Of a stretch of 64,000 nucleotides of DNA, positions 27,686-40,203 are shown piece after piece. The stretch is from Blastocladiella emersonii ATCC 22665 (Eukaryota; Blastocladiomycota; Blastocladiomycetes; Blastocladiales; Blastocladiaceae). Made by a program: the position numbers and the translations under genes. The first letter of the stretch is position 1, and each line of letters starts with the position of its first letter. The notes beneath the pieces were generated by a model. The model worked only from the letters and a program-made list of their open reading frames with translations. It was not told the origin of the DNA and ran no database searches. The DNA is taken from NCBI GenBank assembly GCA_025594325.1, contig JANHCV010000012.1, positions 1 through 64,000 of the forward strand, read 5' to 3'.

Positions 27686-30451
27686 TCTGGCGCTTTGGTT
27701 CCTTGCCCACCTGGACGTGAGGGTATACGAAGATTTGATTGAGTATAGTTATGTTTGAGTACCATGACAATTATCAGCGTGGCGGGATTGATACATCCCG
27801 CTTGTCGGAAATTTTGTTGGTTCAATACTGTGATTTATCGGCCCTTGCCCACCTGGACATGGGGCACTCGAAGATTTGAGTATGGTTTCGTTTGAGTGCC
27901 ATGACAATTATCTGCGTGGCTGGTTTACGACATTTCTTTGGTCAGATATTGTGTTGCTGTGATACTGTGATTTATGGGTCCCTGGCTAGCTGGACAAGCG
28001 GGAAGTGAAAGATTTGAATATGGTTTTGTTTGAGTATCAAGACCATTACCTGCGTGGTCGGTTATGTAGACTCCTATGGTCAGATATTTTGTTGGTTTGA
28101 TACTGTGATTTATGGGTCTCCAACCTGCTGGACATCTGGGAAGTCATAGATTTGAGTATGGTTTTGTTTGAGTACCATGACAATTATCTCCGCAGCTTGT
28201 TTACTATGTTTCCATGGTCAGTTTTATTGTTGCTTTGAATTTACGATTTATGGGTCCTGAACAAGCTGGACATGTGAATAGTCAAAGACTTGACTATGGT
28301 TTTGTTTGAGTGCCATGACAATTACCTACGTGGCTTGTATACTCTATTTCCATGGTCAGATATTTGTTGGTTCGATATTACGATTTATGGGTCCTCAACC
28401 AGCTTGACATGCGGGAAAGCAAAGATTAGAATATGGTTTTGATTAAGTACCATGACAATCATCTGCGTGGCTGGTTTACTATATTTCCATGGTCAGATAT
28501 TTTGTTGGTTCGATACTGTGATGTATGGGTCCCTGGCCAGCTGGACACACGGTAAAGCAAAGACTTGAAGATGGTTTTGTTTGAGTACCATAACAATCAT
28601 GTACGAGGTTGGTTTACTATCTTTCTGTTGTCAAATATTTAGTTGCCGTGATACTGTGATTTATGGGTCCCTGGCTAGCAGGACAAGCGGGTAGTCAAAG
28701 ATTTGAATATGGTTTTGTTCGACTACCATGACAATTGTCTCCGTGGCTGGTTTGGTACGTCCCTATCATTGGTAAATTCATTGCGTGCATATTGTGATTC
28801 GTGGAGGGTCAATGTTGCTGCTACCTTGCCCGCATGCGCGCTGCGTCCGCCGACCCACCTAGGCCAGACAGGAAGGAAAGGGGACCCCAAGAGCCCCACG
28901 ACACCACTGTAGCTCCACTACCACCACAGCACCCACCAACACCACCTACAAACAAACACGACCCGCCAAGGCGCACGCAGCGACACCCGCAGCCATGCAT
29001 GCCATGGCGTTGGTGGATGGTGGCCAACCAATCCTCATCACACACGACACGTATGAAGGTCTGCCTGCATCCACCCATCCATTCATTCAACACACGCTCC
29101 CTCACGCACCCTTTCACTTGTGTTGCTTGACAGCCAGCTAGCCAGGTCCGGCTGCTGCTACCTATCCATTCTGCCTGCCTCCCACGCCCGCCGCGTCCTG
29201 AGCCAGGCAGGGCTGTGCTGCGATACACGGCCGCGGCCAGTCCACGGTAATGGTACCCATGCAGTACGTTCCATGGCCGCCCGGCCACCCTAGCTTGGTG
29301 CTTGTGTGTCCCCTTGGTCACCTTGGTCACCTTGGTCACCTTGGTCACCTTGGTCACTTGGTCACTTGGTCTCTTGGTCTCTTGGCGCTTGTGATGGAGG
29401 TCTATCTAACCCAGGCACGCACGGACACAGGCCCGCACGCCCACACGCACTCCCGCCAGGAGCATGTGGTGTGTGGGTCATCATCCACCATTCAGTTTGT
29501 AGTCCCTAGCACCCCTTGGCCCCAGCACTGTCTCCTTCCTGCAGGAGGAGCCCTGCCGCCTCAGCCCTCCGCAGCCAGCCCTCTGCAGCCCAGTGAAGCA
29601 GTACGGCTGCTACGCTGTTTGCAAGGTACGGTGGCCAGGGCGACGCAGGTGCTGTGGTGTTGCTTGCCACTTGGCTGGCGACAGGGGCTGGCGCACCCAT
29701 TGCAAGGCGTTCTGACGGACCCCGCGGCCATGAAAGCATGGGGGCAGCACTGGACACGAGTCTATCAATCAACGGCACTGGGAGGGCAGGCAGGCGCACC
29801 CGTTGGAGCGAGCCGACCTGGATGATAAATCATTGTTGAGTTGAGGACGCCTTGCATGCCTGCCGTTCATGCGAGCGTGTGTGACACCAGGGTGGCCGTT
29901 TGCGCCGTGTGCGCACGGCGTGGAGCGCCAGGCGCTGTGCGCTGTGCGCGCTGCACGGTGCGTGGTGTACATCCGTCAGCGGGTGAGTGGTTTCACGCGG
30001 ATAGACAGAGGAGCTGCTCGGAACCCTCGTTGGCCCATCATCATGCAGGGCTTGGAGTGGACAGCAGAGCTGGCAGCCTGGAGGAGACCAGTCGTATATT
30101 GACAAACCGAACCCCTCTCAGACTACATACGAGATAGATAATATCTACTGGGTGGGCGCTGTCAGTCAGGCTGTCAGTGTGGCAGGCTGCCAGGCTGCCA
30201 GGCTGCCAGGGCTCATCATTCATTCCTTTGTTGGCTGGGACGGCAACCAGAGAGCGCGGGCCCACAAAGACTTGCGAGGCGGTGTGGGTGTTCGGATAGC
30301 AGGTAGGCAAGTTGGCAGGTTGGCAGGTTGGCAGGCTGGCAGGTTGGCCGTTTACTTAGTTGATTGGACCGTGTACTTTGACGACGGGCTCCATACTTAG
30401 GGGATCGAAGAGTTGGCTAGTGGAGTGTGCACAAAGCGGTAGATTTGAATA
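27686..30451 (+). repeat. Satellite unit 11
   Basis: Common type at the tracked variant sites. Confidence 0.95.
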
Positions 30452-33217
30452 TCTGGCGCTTTGGTTCCTTGCCCACCTGGACGTGAGGGTATACGAAGAT
30501 TTGATTGAGTATAGTTATGTTTGAGTACCATGACAATTATCAGCGTGGCGGGATTGATACATCCCGCTTGTCGGAAATTTTGTTGGTTCAATACTGTGAT
30601 TTATCGGCCCTTGCCCACCTGGACATGGGGCACTCGAAGATTTGAGTATGGTTTCGTTTGAGTGCCATGACAATTATCTGCGTGGCTGGTTTACGACATT
30701 TCTTTGGTCAGATATTGTGTTGCTGTGATACTGTGATTTATGGGTCCCTGGCTAGCTGGACAAGCGGGAAGTGAAAGATTTGAATATGGTTTTGTTTGAG
30801 TATCAAGACCATTACCTGCGTGGTCGGTTATGTAGACTCCTATGGTCAGATATTTTGTTGGTTTGATACTGTGATTTATGGGTCTCCAACCTGCTGGACA
30901 TCTGGGAAGTCATAGATTTGAGTATGGTTTTGTTTGAGTACCATGACAATTATCTCCGCAGCTTGTTTACTATGTTTCCATGGTCAGTTTTATTGTTGCT
31001 TTGAATTTACGATTTATGGGTCCTGAACAAGCTGGACATGTGAATAGTCAAAGACTTGACTATGGTTTTGTTTGAGTGCCATGACAATTACCTACGTGGC
31101 TTGTATACTCTATTTCCATGGTCAGATATTTGTTGGTTCGATATTACGATTTATGGGTCCTCAACCAGCTTGACATGCGGGAAAGCAAAGATTAGAATAT
31201 GGTTTTGATTAAGTACCATGACAATCATCTGCGTGGCTGGTTTACTATATTTCCATGGTCAGATATTTTGTTGGTTCGATACTGTGATGTATGGGTCCCT
31301 GGCCAGCTGGACACACGGTAAAGCAAAGACTTGAAGATGGTTTTGTTTGAGTACCATAACAATCATGTACGAGGTTGGTTTACTATCTTTCTGTTGTCAA
31401 ATATTTAGTTGCCGTGATACTGTGATTTATGGGTCCCTGGCTAGCAGGACAAGCGGGTAGTCAAAGATTTGAATATGGTTTTGTTCGACTACCATGACAA
31501 TTGTCTCCGTGGCTGGTTTGGTACGTCCCTATCATTGGTAAATTCATTGCGTGCATATTGTGATTCGTGGAGGGTCAATGTTGCTGCTACCTTGCCCGCA
31601 TGCGCGCTGCGTCCGCCGACCCACCTAGGCCAGACAGGAAGGAAAGGGGACCCCAAGAGCCCCACGACACCACTGTAGCTCCACTACCACCACAGCACCC
31701 ACCAACACCACCTACAAACAAACACGACCCGCCAAGGCGCACGCAGCGACACCCGCAGCCATGCATGCCATGGCGTTGGTGGATGGTGGCCAACCAATCC
31801 TCATCACACACGACACGTATGAAGGTCTGCCTGCATCCACCCATCCATTCATTCAACACACGCTCCCTCACGCACCCTTTCACTTGTGTTGCTTGACAGC
31901 CAGCTAGCCAGGTCCGGCTGCTGCTACCTATCCATTCTGCCTGCCTCCCACGCCCGCCGCGTCCTGAGCCAGGCAGGGCTGTGCTGCGATACACGGCCGC
32001 GGCCAGTCCACGGTAATGGTACCCATGCAGTACGTTCCATGGCCGCCCGGCCACCCTAGCTTGGTGCTTGTGTGTCCCCTTGGTCACCTTGGTCACCTTG
32101 GTCACCTTGGTCACCTTGGTCACTTGGTCACTTGGTCTCTTGGTCTCTTGGCGCTTGTGATGGAGGTCTATCTAACCCAGGCACGCACGGACACAGGCCC
32201 GCACGCCCACACGCACTCCCGCCAGGAGCATGTGGTGTGTGGGTCATCATCCACCATTCAGTTTGTAGTCCCTAGCACCCCTTGGCCCCAGCACTGTCTC
32301 CTTCCTGCAGGAGGAGCCCTGCCGCCTCAGCCCTCCGCAGCCAGCCCTCTGCAGCCCAGTGAAGCAGTACGGCTGCTACGCTGTTTGCAAGGTACGGTGG
32401 CCAGGGCGACGCAGGTGCTGTGGTGTTGCTTGCCACTTGGCTGGCGACAGGGGCTGGCGCACCCATTGCAAGGCGTTCTGACGGACCCCGCGGCCATGAA
32501 AGCATGGGGGCAGCACTGGACACGAGTCTATCAATCAACGGCACTGGGAGGGCAGGCAGGCGCACCCGTTGGAGCGAGCCGACCTGGATGATAAATCATT
32601 GTTGAGTTGAGGACGCCTTGCATGCCTGCCGTTCATGCGAGCGTGTGTGACACCAGGGTGGCCGTTTGCGCCGTGTGCGCACGGCGTGGAGCGCCAGGCG
32701 CTGTGCGCTGTGCGCGCTGCACGGTGCGTGGTGTACATCCGTCAGCGGGTGAGTGGTTTCACGCGGATAGACAGAGGAGCTGCTCGGAACCCTCGTTGGC
32801 CCATCATCATGCAGGGCTTGGAGTGGACAGCAGAGCTGGCAGCCTGGAGGAGACCAGTCGTATATTGACAAACCGAACCCCTCTCAGACTACATACGAGA
32901 TAGATAATATCTACTGGGTGGGCGCTGTCAGTCAGGCTGTCAGTGTGGCAGGCTGCCAGGCTGCCAGGCTGCCAGGGCTCATCATTCATTCCTTTGTTGG
33001 CTGGGACGGCAACCAGAGAGCGCGGGCCCACAAAGACTTGCGAGGCGGTGTGGGTGTTCGGATAGCAGGTAGGCAAGTTGGCAGGTTGGCAGGTTGGCAG
33101 GCTGGCAGGTTGGCCGTTTACTTAGTTGATTGGACCGTGTACTTTGACGACGGGCTCCATACTTAGGGGATCGAAGAGTTGGCTAGTGGAGTGTGCACAA
33201 AGCGGTAGATTTGAATA
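30452..33217 (+). repeat. Satellite unit 12
   Basis: Common type at the tracked variant sites. Confidence 0.95.
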
Positions 33218-35983
33218 TCTGGCGCTTTGGTTCCTTGCCCACCTGGACGTGAGGGTATACGAAGATTTGATTGAGTATAGTTATGTTTGAGTACCATGAC
33301 AATTATCAGCGTGGCGGGATTGATACATCCCGCTTGTCGGAAATTTTGTTGGTTCAATACTGTGATTTATCGGCCCTTGCCCACCTGGACATGGGGCACT
33401 CGAAGATTTGAGTATGGTTTCGTTTGAGTGCCATGACAATTATCTGCGTGGCTGGTTTACGACATTTCTTTGGTCAGATATTGTGTTGCTGTGATACTGT
33501 GATTTATGGGTCCCTGGCTAGCTGGACAAGCGGGAAGTGAAAGATTTGAATATGGTTTTGTTTGAGTATCAAGACCATTACCTGCGTGGTCGGTTATGTA
33601 GACTCCTATGGTCAGATATTTTGTTGGTTTGATACTGTGATTTATGGGTCTCCAACCTGCTGGACATCTGGGAAGTCATAGATTTGAGTATGGTTTTGTT
33701 TGAGTACCATGACAATTATCTCCGCAGCTTGTTTACTATGTTTCCATGGTCAGTTTTATTGTTGCTTTGAATTTACGATTTATGGGTCCTGAACAAGCTG
33801 GACATGTGAATAGTCAAAGACTTGACTATGGTTTTGTTTGAGTGCCATGACAATTACCTACGTGGCTTGTATACTCTATTTCCATGGTCAGATATTTGTT
33901 GGTTCGATATTACGATTTATGGGTCCTCAACCAGCTTGACATGCGGGAAAGCAAAGATTAGAATATGGTTTTGATTAAGTACCATGACAATCATCTGCGT
34001 GGCTGGTTTACTATATTTCCATGGTCAGATATTTTGTTGGTTCGATACTGTGATGTATGGGTCCCTGGCCAGCTGGACACACGGTAAAGCAAAGACTTGA
34101 AGATGGTTTTGTTTGAGTACCATAACAATCATGTACGAGGTTGGTTTACTATCTTTCTGTTGTCAAATATTTAGTTGCCGTGATACTGTGATTTATGGGT
34201 CCCTGGCTAGCAGGACAAGCGGGTAGTCAAAGATTTGAATATGGTTTTGTTCGACTACCATGACAATTGTCTCCGTGGCTGGTTTGGTACGTCCCTATCA
34301 TTGGTAAATTCATTGCGTGCATATTGTGATTCGTGGAGGGTCAATGTTGCTGCTACCTTGCCCGCATGCGCGCTGCGTCCGCCGACCCACCTAGGCCAGA
34401 CAGGAAGGAAAGGGGACCCCAAGAGCCCCACGACACCACTGTAGCTCCACTACCACCACAGCACCCACCAACACCACCTACAAACAAACACGACCCGCCA
34501 AGGCGCACGCAGCGACACCCGCAGCCATGCATGCCATGGCGTTGGTGGATGGTGGCCAACCAATCCTCATCACACACGACACGTATGAAGGTCTGCCTGC
34601 ATCCACCCATCCATTCATTCAACACACGCTCCCTCACGCACCCTTTCACTTGTGTTGCTTGACAGCCAGCTAGCCAGGTCCGGCTGCTGCTACCTATCCA
34701 TTCTGCCTGCCTCCCACGCCCGCCGCGTCCTGAGCCAGGCAGGGCTGTGCTGCGATACACGGCCGCGGCCAGTCCACGGTAATGGTACCCATGCAGTACG
34801 TTCCATGGCCGCCCGGCCACCCTAGCTTGGTGCTTGTGTGTCCCCTTGGTCACCTTGGTCACCTTGGTCACCTTGGTCACCTTGGTCACTTGGTCACTTG
34901 GTCTCTTGGTCTCTTGGCGCTTGTGATGGAGGTCTATCTAACCCAGGCACGCACGGACACAGGCCCGCACGCCCACACGCACTCCCGCCAGGAGCATGTG
35001 GTGTGTGGGTCATCATCCACCATTCAGTTTGTAGTCCCTAGCACCCCTTGGCCCCAGCACTGTCTCCTTCCTGCAGGAGGAGCCCTGCCGCCTCAGCCCT
35101 CCGCAGCCAGCCCTCTGCAGCCCAGTGAAGCAGTACGGCTGCTACGCTGTTTGCAAGGTACGGTGGCCAGGGCGACGCAGGTGCTGTGGTGTTGCTTGCC
35201 ACTTGGCTGGCGACAGGGGCTGGCGCACCCATTGCAAGGCGTTCTGACGGACCCCGCGGCCATGAAAGCATGGGGGCAGCACTGGACACGAGTCTATCAA
35301 TCAACGGCACTGGGAGGGCAGGCAGGCGCACCCGTTGGAGCGAGCCGACCTGGATGATAAATCATTGTTGAGTTGAGGACGCCTTGCATGCCTGCCGTTC
35401 ATGCGAGCGTGTGTGACACCAGGGTGGCCGTTTGCGCCGTGTGCGCACGGCGTGGAGCGCCAGGCGCTGTGCGCTGTGCGCGCTGCACGGTGCGTGGTGT
35501 ACATCCGTCAGCGGGTGAGTGGTTTCACGCGGATAGACAGAGGAGCTGCTCGGAACCCTCGTTGGCCCATCATCATGCAGGGCTTGGAGTGGACAGCAGA
35601 GCTGGCAGCCTGGAGGAGACCAGTCGTATATTGACAAACCGAACCCCTCTCAGACTACATACGAGATAGATAATATCTACTGGGTGGGCGCTGTCAGTCA
35701 GGCTGTCAGTGTGGCAGGCTGCCAGGCTGCCAGGCTGCCAGGGCTCATCATTCATTCCTTTGTTGGCTGGGACGGCAACCAGAGAGCGCGGGCCCACAAA
35801 GACTTGCGAGGCGGTGTGGGTGTTCGGATAGCAGGTAGGCAAGTTGGCAGGTTGGCAGGTTGGCAGGCTGGCAGGTTGGCCGTTTACTTAGTTGATTGGA
35901 CCGTGTACTTTGACGACGGGCTCCATACTTAGGGGATCGAAGAGTTGGCTAGTGGAGTGTGCACAAAGCGGTAGATTTGAATA
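33218..35983 (+). repeat. Satellite unit 13
   Basis: Common type at the tracked variant sites. Confidence 0.95.
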
Positions 35984-38749
35984 TCTGGCGCTTTGGTTCC
36001 TTGCCCACCTGGACGTGAGGGTATACGAAGATTTGATTGAGTATAGTTATGTTTGAGTACCATGACAATTATCAGCGTGGCGGGATTGATACATCCCGCT
36101 TGTCGGAAATTTTGTTGGTTCAATACTGTGATTTATCGGCCCTTGCCCACCTGGACATGGGGCACTCGAAGATTTGAGTATGGTTTCGTTTGAGTGCCAT
36201 GACAATTATCTGCGTGGCTGGTTTACGACATTTCTTTGGTCAGATATTGTGTTGCTGTGATACTGTGATTTATGGGTCCCTGGCTAGCTGGACAAGCGGG
36301 AAGTGAAAGATTTGAATATGGTTTTGTTTGAGTATCAAGACCATTACCTGCGTGGTCGGTTATGTAGACTCCTATGGTCAGATATTTTGTTGGTTTGATA
36401 CTGTGATTTATGGGTCTCCAACCTGCTGGACATCTGGGAAGTCATAGATTTGAGTATGGTTTTGTTTGAGTACCATGACAATTATCTCCGCAGCTTGTTT
36501 ACTATGTTTCCATGGTCAGTTTTATTGTTGCTTTGAATTTACGATTTATGGGTCCTGAACAAGCTGGACATGTGAATAGTCAAAGACTTGACTATGGTTT
36601 TGTTTGAGTGCCATGACAATTACCTACGTGGCTTGTATACTCTATTTCCATGGTCAGATATTTGTTGGTTCGATATTACGATTTATGGGTCCTCAACCAG
36701 CTTGACATGCGGGAAAGCAAAGATTAGAATATGGTTTTGATTAAGTACCATGACAATCATCTGCGTGGCTGGTTTACTATATTTCCATGGTCAGATATTT
36801 TGTTGGTTCGATACTGTGATGTATGGGTCCCTGGCCAGCTGGACACACGGTAAAGCAAAGACTTGAAGATGGTTTTGTTTGAGTACCATAACAATCATGT
36901 ACGAGGTTGGTTTACTATCTTTCTGTTGTCAAATATTTAGTTGCCGTGATACTGTGATTTATGGGTCCCTGGCTAGCAGGACAAGCGGGTAGTCAAAGAT
37001 TTGAATATGGTTTTGTTCGACTACCATGACAATTGTCTCCGTGGCTGGTTTGGTACGTCCCTATCATTGGTAAATTCATTGCGTGCATATTGTGATTCGT
37101 GGAGGGTCAATGTTGCTGCTACCTTGCCCGCATGCGCGCTGCGTCCGCCGACCCACCTAGGCCAGACAGGAAGGAAAGGGGACCCCAAGAGCCCCACGAC
37201 ACCACTGTAGCTCCACTACCACCACAGCACCCACCAACACCACCTACAAACAAACACGACCCGCCAAGGCGCACGCAGCGACACCCGCAGCCATGCATGC
37301 CATGGCGTTGGTGGATGGTGGCCAACCAATCCTCATCACACACGACACGTATGAAGGTCTGCCTGCATCCACCCATCCATTCATTCAACACACGCTCCCT
37401 CACGCACCCTTTCACTTGTGTTGCTTGACAGCCAGCTAGCCAGGTCCGGCTGCTGCTACCTATCCATTCTGCCTGCCTCCCACGCCCGCCGCGTCCTGAG
37501 CCAGGCAGGGCTGTGCTGCGATACACGGCCGCGGCCAGTCCACGGTAATGGTACCCATGCAGTACGTTCCATGGCCGCCCGGCCACCCTAGCTTGGTGCT
37601 TGTGTGTCCCCTTGGTCACCTTGGTCACCTTGGTCACCTTGGTCACCTTGGTCACTTGGTCACTTGGTCTCTTGGTCTCTTGGCGCTTGTGATGGAGGTC
37701 TATCTAACCCAGGCACGCACGGACACAGGCCCGCACGCCCACACGCACTCCCGCCAGGAGCATGTGGTGTGTGGGTCATCATCCACCATTCAGTTTGTAG
37801 TCCCTAGCACCCCTTGGCCCCAGCACTGTCTCCTTCCTGCAGGAGGAGCCCTGCCGCCTCAGCCCTCCGCAGCCAGCCCTCTGCAGCCCAGTGAAGCAGT
37901 ACGGCTGCTACGCTGTTTGCAAGGTACGGTGGCCAGGGCGACGCAGGTGCTGTGGTGTTGCTTGCCACTTGGCTGGCGACAGGGGCTGGCGCACCCATTG
38001 CAAGGCGTTCTGACGGACCCCGCGGCCATGAAAGCATGGGGGCAGCACTGGACACGAGTCTATCAATCAACGGCACTGGGAGGGCAGGCAGGCGCACCCG
38101 TTGGAGCGAGCCGACCTGGATGATAAATCATTGTTGAGTTGAGGACGCCTTGCATGCCTGCCGTTCATGCGAGCGTGTGTGACACCAGGGTGGCCGTTTG
38201 CGCCGTGTGCGCACGGCGTGGAGCGCCAGGCGCTGTGCGCTGTGCGCGCTGCACGGTGCGTGGTGTACATCCGTCAGCGGGTGAGTGGTTTCACGCGGAT
38301 AGACAGAGGAGCTGCTCGGAACCCTCGTTGGCCCATCATCATGCAGGGCTTGGAGTGGACAGCAGAGCTGGCAGCCTGGAGGAGACCAGTCGTATATTGA
38401 CAAACCGAACCCCTCTCAGACTACATACGAGATAGATAATATCTACTGGGTGGGCGCTGTCAGTCAGGCTGTCAGTGTGGCAGGCTGCCAGGCTGCCAGG
38501 CTGCCAGGGCTCATCATTCATTCCTTTGTTGGCTGGGACGGCAACCAGAGAGCGCGGGCCCACAAAGACTTGCGAGGCGGTGTGGGTGTTCGGATAGCAG
38601 GTAGGCAAGTTGGCAGGTTGGCAGGTTGGCAGGCTGGCAGGTTGGCCGTTTACTTAGTTGATTGGACCGTGTACTTTGACGACGGGCTCCATACTTAGGG
38701 GATCGAAGAGTTGGCTAGTGGAGTGTGCACAAAGCGGTAGATTTGAATA
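35984..38749 (+). repeat. Satellite unit 14 (last complete)
   Basis: Common type at the tracked variant sites. Confidence 0.95.
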
Positions 38750-39724
38750 TCTGGCGCTTTGGTTCCTTGCCCACCTGGACGTGAGGGTATACGAAGATTT
38801 GATTGAGTATAGTTATGTTTGAGTACCATGACAATTATCAGCGTGGCGGGATTGATACATCCCGCTTGTCGGAAATTTTGTTGGTTCAATACTGTGATTT
38901 ATCGGCCCTTGCCCACCTGGACATGGGGCACTCGAAGATTTGAGTATGGTTTCGTTTGAGTGCCATGACAATTATCTGCGTGGCTGGTTTACGACATTTC
39001 TTTGGTCAGATATTGTGTTGCTGTGATACTGTGATTTATGGGTCCCTGGCTAGCTGGACAAGCGGGAAGTGAAAGATTTGAATATGGTTTTGTTTGAGTA
39101 TCAAGACCATTACCTGCGTGGTCGGTTATGTAGACTCCTATGGTCAGATATTTTGTTGGTTTGATACTGTGATTTATGGGTCTCCAACCTGCTGGACATC
39201 TGGGAAGTCATAGATTTGAGTATGGTTTTGTTTGAGTACCATGACAATTATCTCCGCAGCTTGTTTACTATGTTTCCATGGTCAGTTTTATTGTTGCTTT
39301 GAATTTACGATTTATGGGTCCTGAACAAGCTGGACATGTGAATAGTCAAAGACTTGACTATGGTTTTGTTTGAGTGCCATGACAATTACCTACGTGGCTT
39401 GTATACTCTATTTCCATGGTCAGATATTTGTTGGTTCGATATTACGATTTATGGGTCCTCAACCAGCTTGACATGCGGGAAAGCAAAGATTAGAATATGG
39501 TTTTGATTAAGTACCATGACAATCATCTGCGTGGCTGGTTTACTATATTTCCATGGTCAGATATTTTGTTGGTTCGATTCTGTGATTTATGGGTCCCTGG
39601 CCAGCTGGACATACGGGAAAGCAAAGACTTGAAGATGGTTTTGTTTGAGTACCATAACAATTATGTACGAGCTTGGTTTACTATCTTCCTGTTGTCAAAT
39701 ATTTAGTTGCTGTGATACTGTGAT
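38750..39724 (+). repeat. Satellite unit 15, truncated and diverged at the array edge
   Basis: Matches the other units to about 39578. It then carries eight substitutions in the last 146 bases, at 39579, 39587, 39612, 39617, 39662, 39672, 39688 and 39711. Homology stops at 39724, near the end of monomer 7; the sequence then becomes unrelated (ATTTTTTTGG). The GC-rich half of the unit is absent. Confidence 0.93.
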
Positions 39725-40075
39725 ATTTTTTTGGAACCTTTGATATATTCCTTAACAGCGGTTGTAACCTGCAAGCAGAGTATCCACTGTACGACAGGCG
39801 CCGGCCTTTTCTGGCAGAGCTGCAATGCAGCAAGGCCTGGACCACGCACGTCGAGGAGCAAAGGGGAAGAAGTGAGGGAGGGAGGGCAGATAGGACAAAC
39901 GGACGGAGCAAAGCAGACCAGTAGCGTCAAACGAGCAGTAGCGAGAGAGGGAGCGAATGAACAATAATCGAGACCGAGCAGGGCGACATGCTGGGCTGGC
40001 CAGCGAGAGAGCGAGGGCACGCCGGAAAGCCAGTAGCAGTACTGTGGCTTTGGCGGTGGCCCGAGAGGAATGTCA
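39725..40075. other. Unique spacer between satellite and retrotransposon
   Basis: No gene recognised. It opens with a T-run and then has a purine-rich stretch (around 39856-39890) on the + strand. The short open frames through it have no recognisable product. It may be the original flank on the 3' side of the retroelement insertion. Confidence 0.5.
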
Positions 40076-40142
40076 GTTTTTCTTTTTCTTCTCCTGTTTT
40101 GTCTTTTCTTTTCTTTTCTTTTTTTTTCGTTTCTTTTCTTTT
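40076..40142 (-). other. A-rich 3' tail of the retrotransposon
   Basis: On the + strand this is a T-rich tract with TTTTC pentamers and a run of nine or more T. Read on the element's strand it is an A-rich (AAAAG)n-like tail starting about 60 nt after the RNase H stop codon. It marks the 3' end of the element and supports the LINE assignment. Confidence 0.8.
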
Positions 40143-40203
40143 GTGTCAATCCATGCACCGATGGGCATGATTCAGCGACGACCACGCGGTTCCTTCGGAC
40201 TTG

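Larger units (their letters stand above)
1..39724. repeat. Higher-order-repeat satellite array (2.77-kb unit, 14 full copies plus a partial)
   Basis: Direct tandem array of a 2766-bp unit. Unit starts are at 2, 2768, 5534, 8300, 11090, 13856, 16622, 19388, 22154, 24920, 27686, 30452, 33218, 35984 and 38750. All full units are 2766 bp except unit 4, which is 2790 bp. Base 1 is the last base of a preceding unit, so the array continues to the left. Only a handful of single-base differences separate the 14 units, while the 137-138 bp monomers inside a unit differ clearly from one another. That combination defines a higher-order repeat, as in animal alpha satellite. No transposase, reverse transcriptase, rRNA or tRNA is recognisable in the unit. 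A centromeric, pericentromeric or subtelomeric location is possible but is not shown by the sequence. Confidence 0.97.

Noticed and set aside
1019-38889. Recurrent open frames of 60-191 codons on both strands of each satellite unit, including a 191-codon + frame and a 178-codon - frame
   Set aside because: They repeat only because the unit repeats. Translations are low-complexity, overlap each other in several frames on both strands, and their length depends on the 9-bp repeat being a multiple of three. No family, splice or promoter support.
1-39724. rDNA, CRISPR array or transposon array as explanation of the tandem repeat
   Set aside because: No rRNA-like sequence. The period is 2766 bp and the monomers are contiguous without unique spacers. 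No transposase or terminal repeats were seen in the unit.
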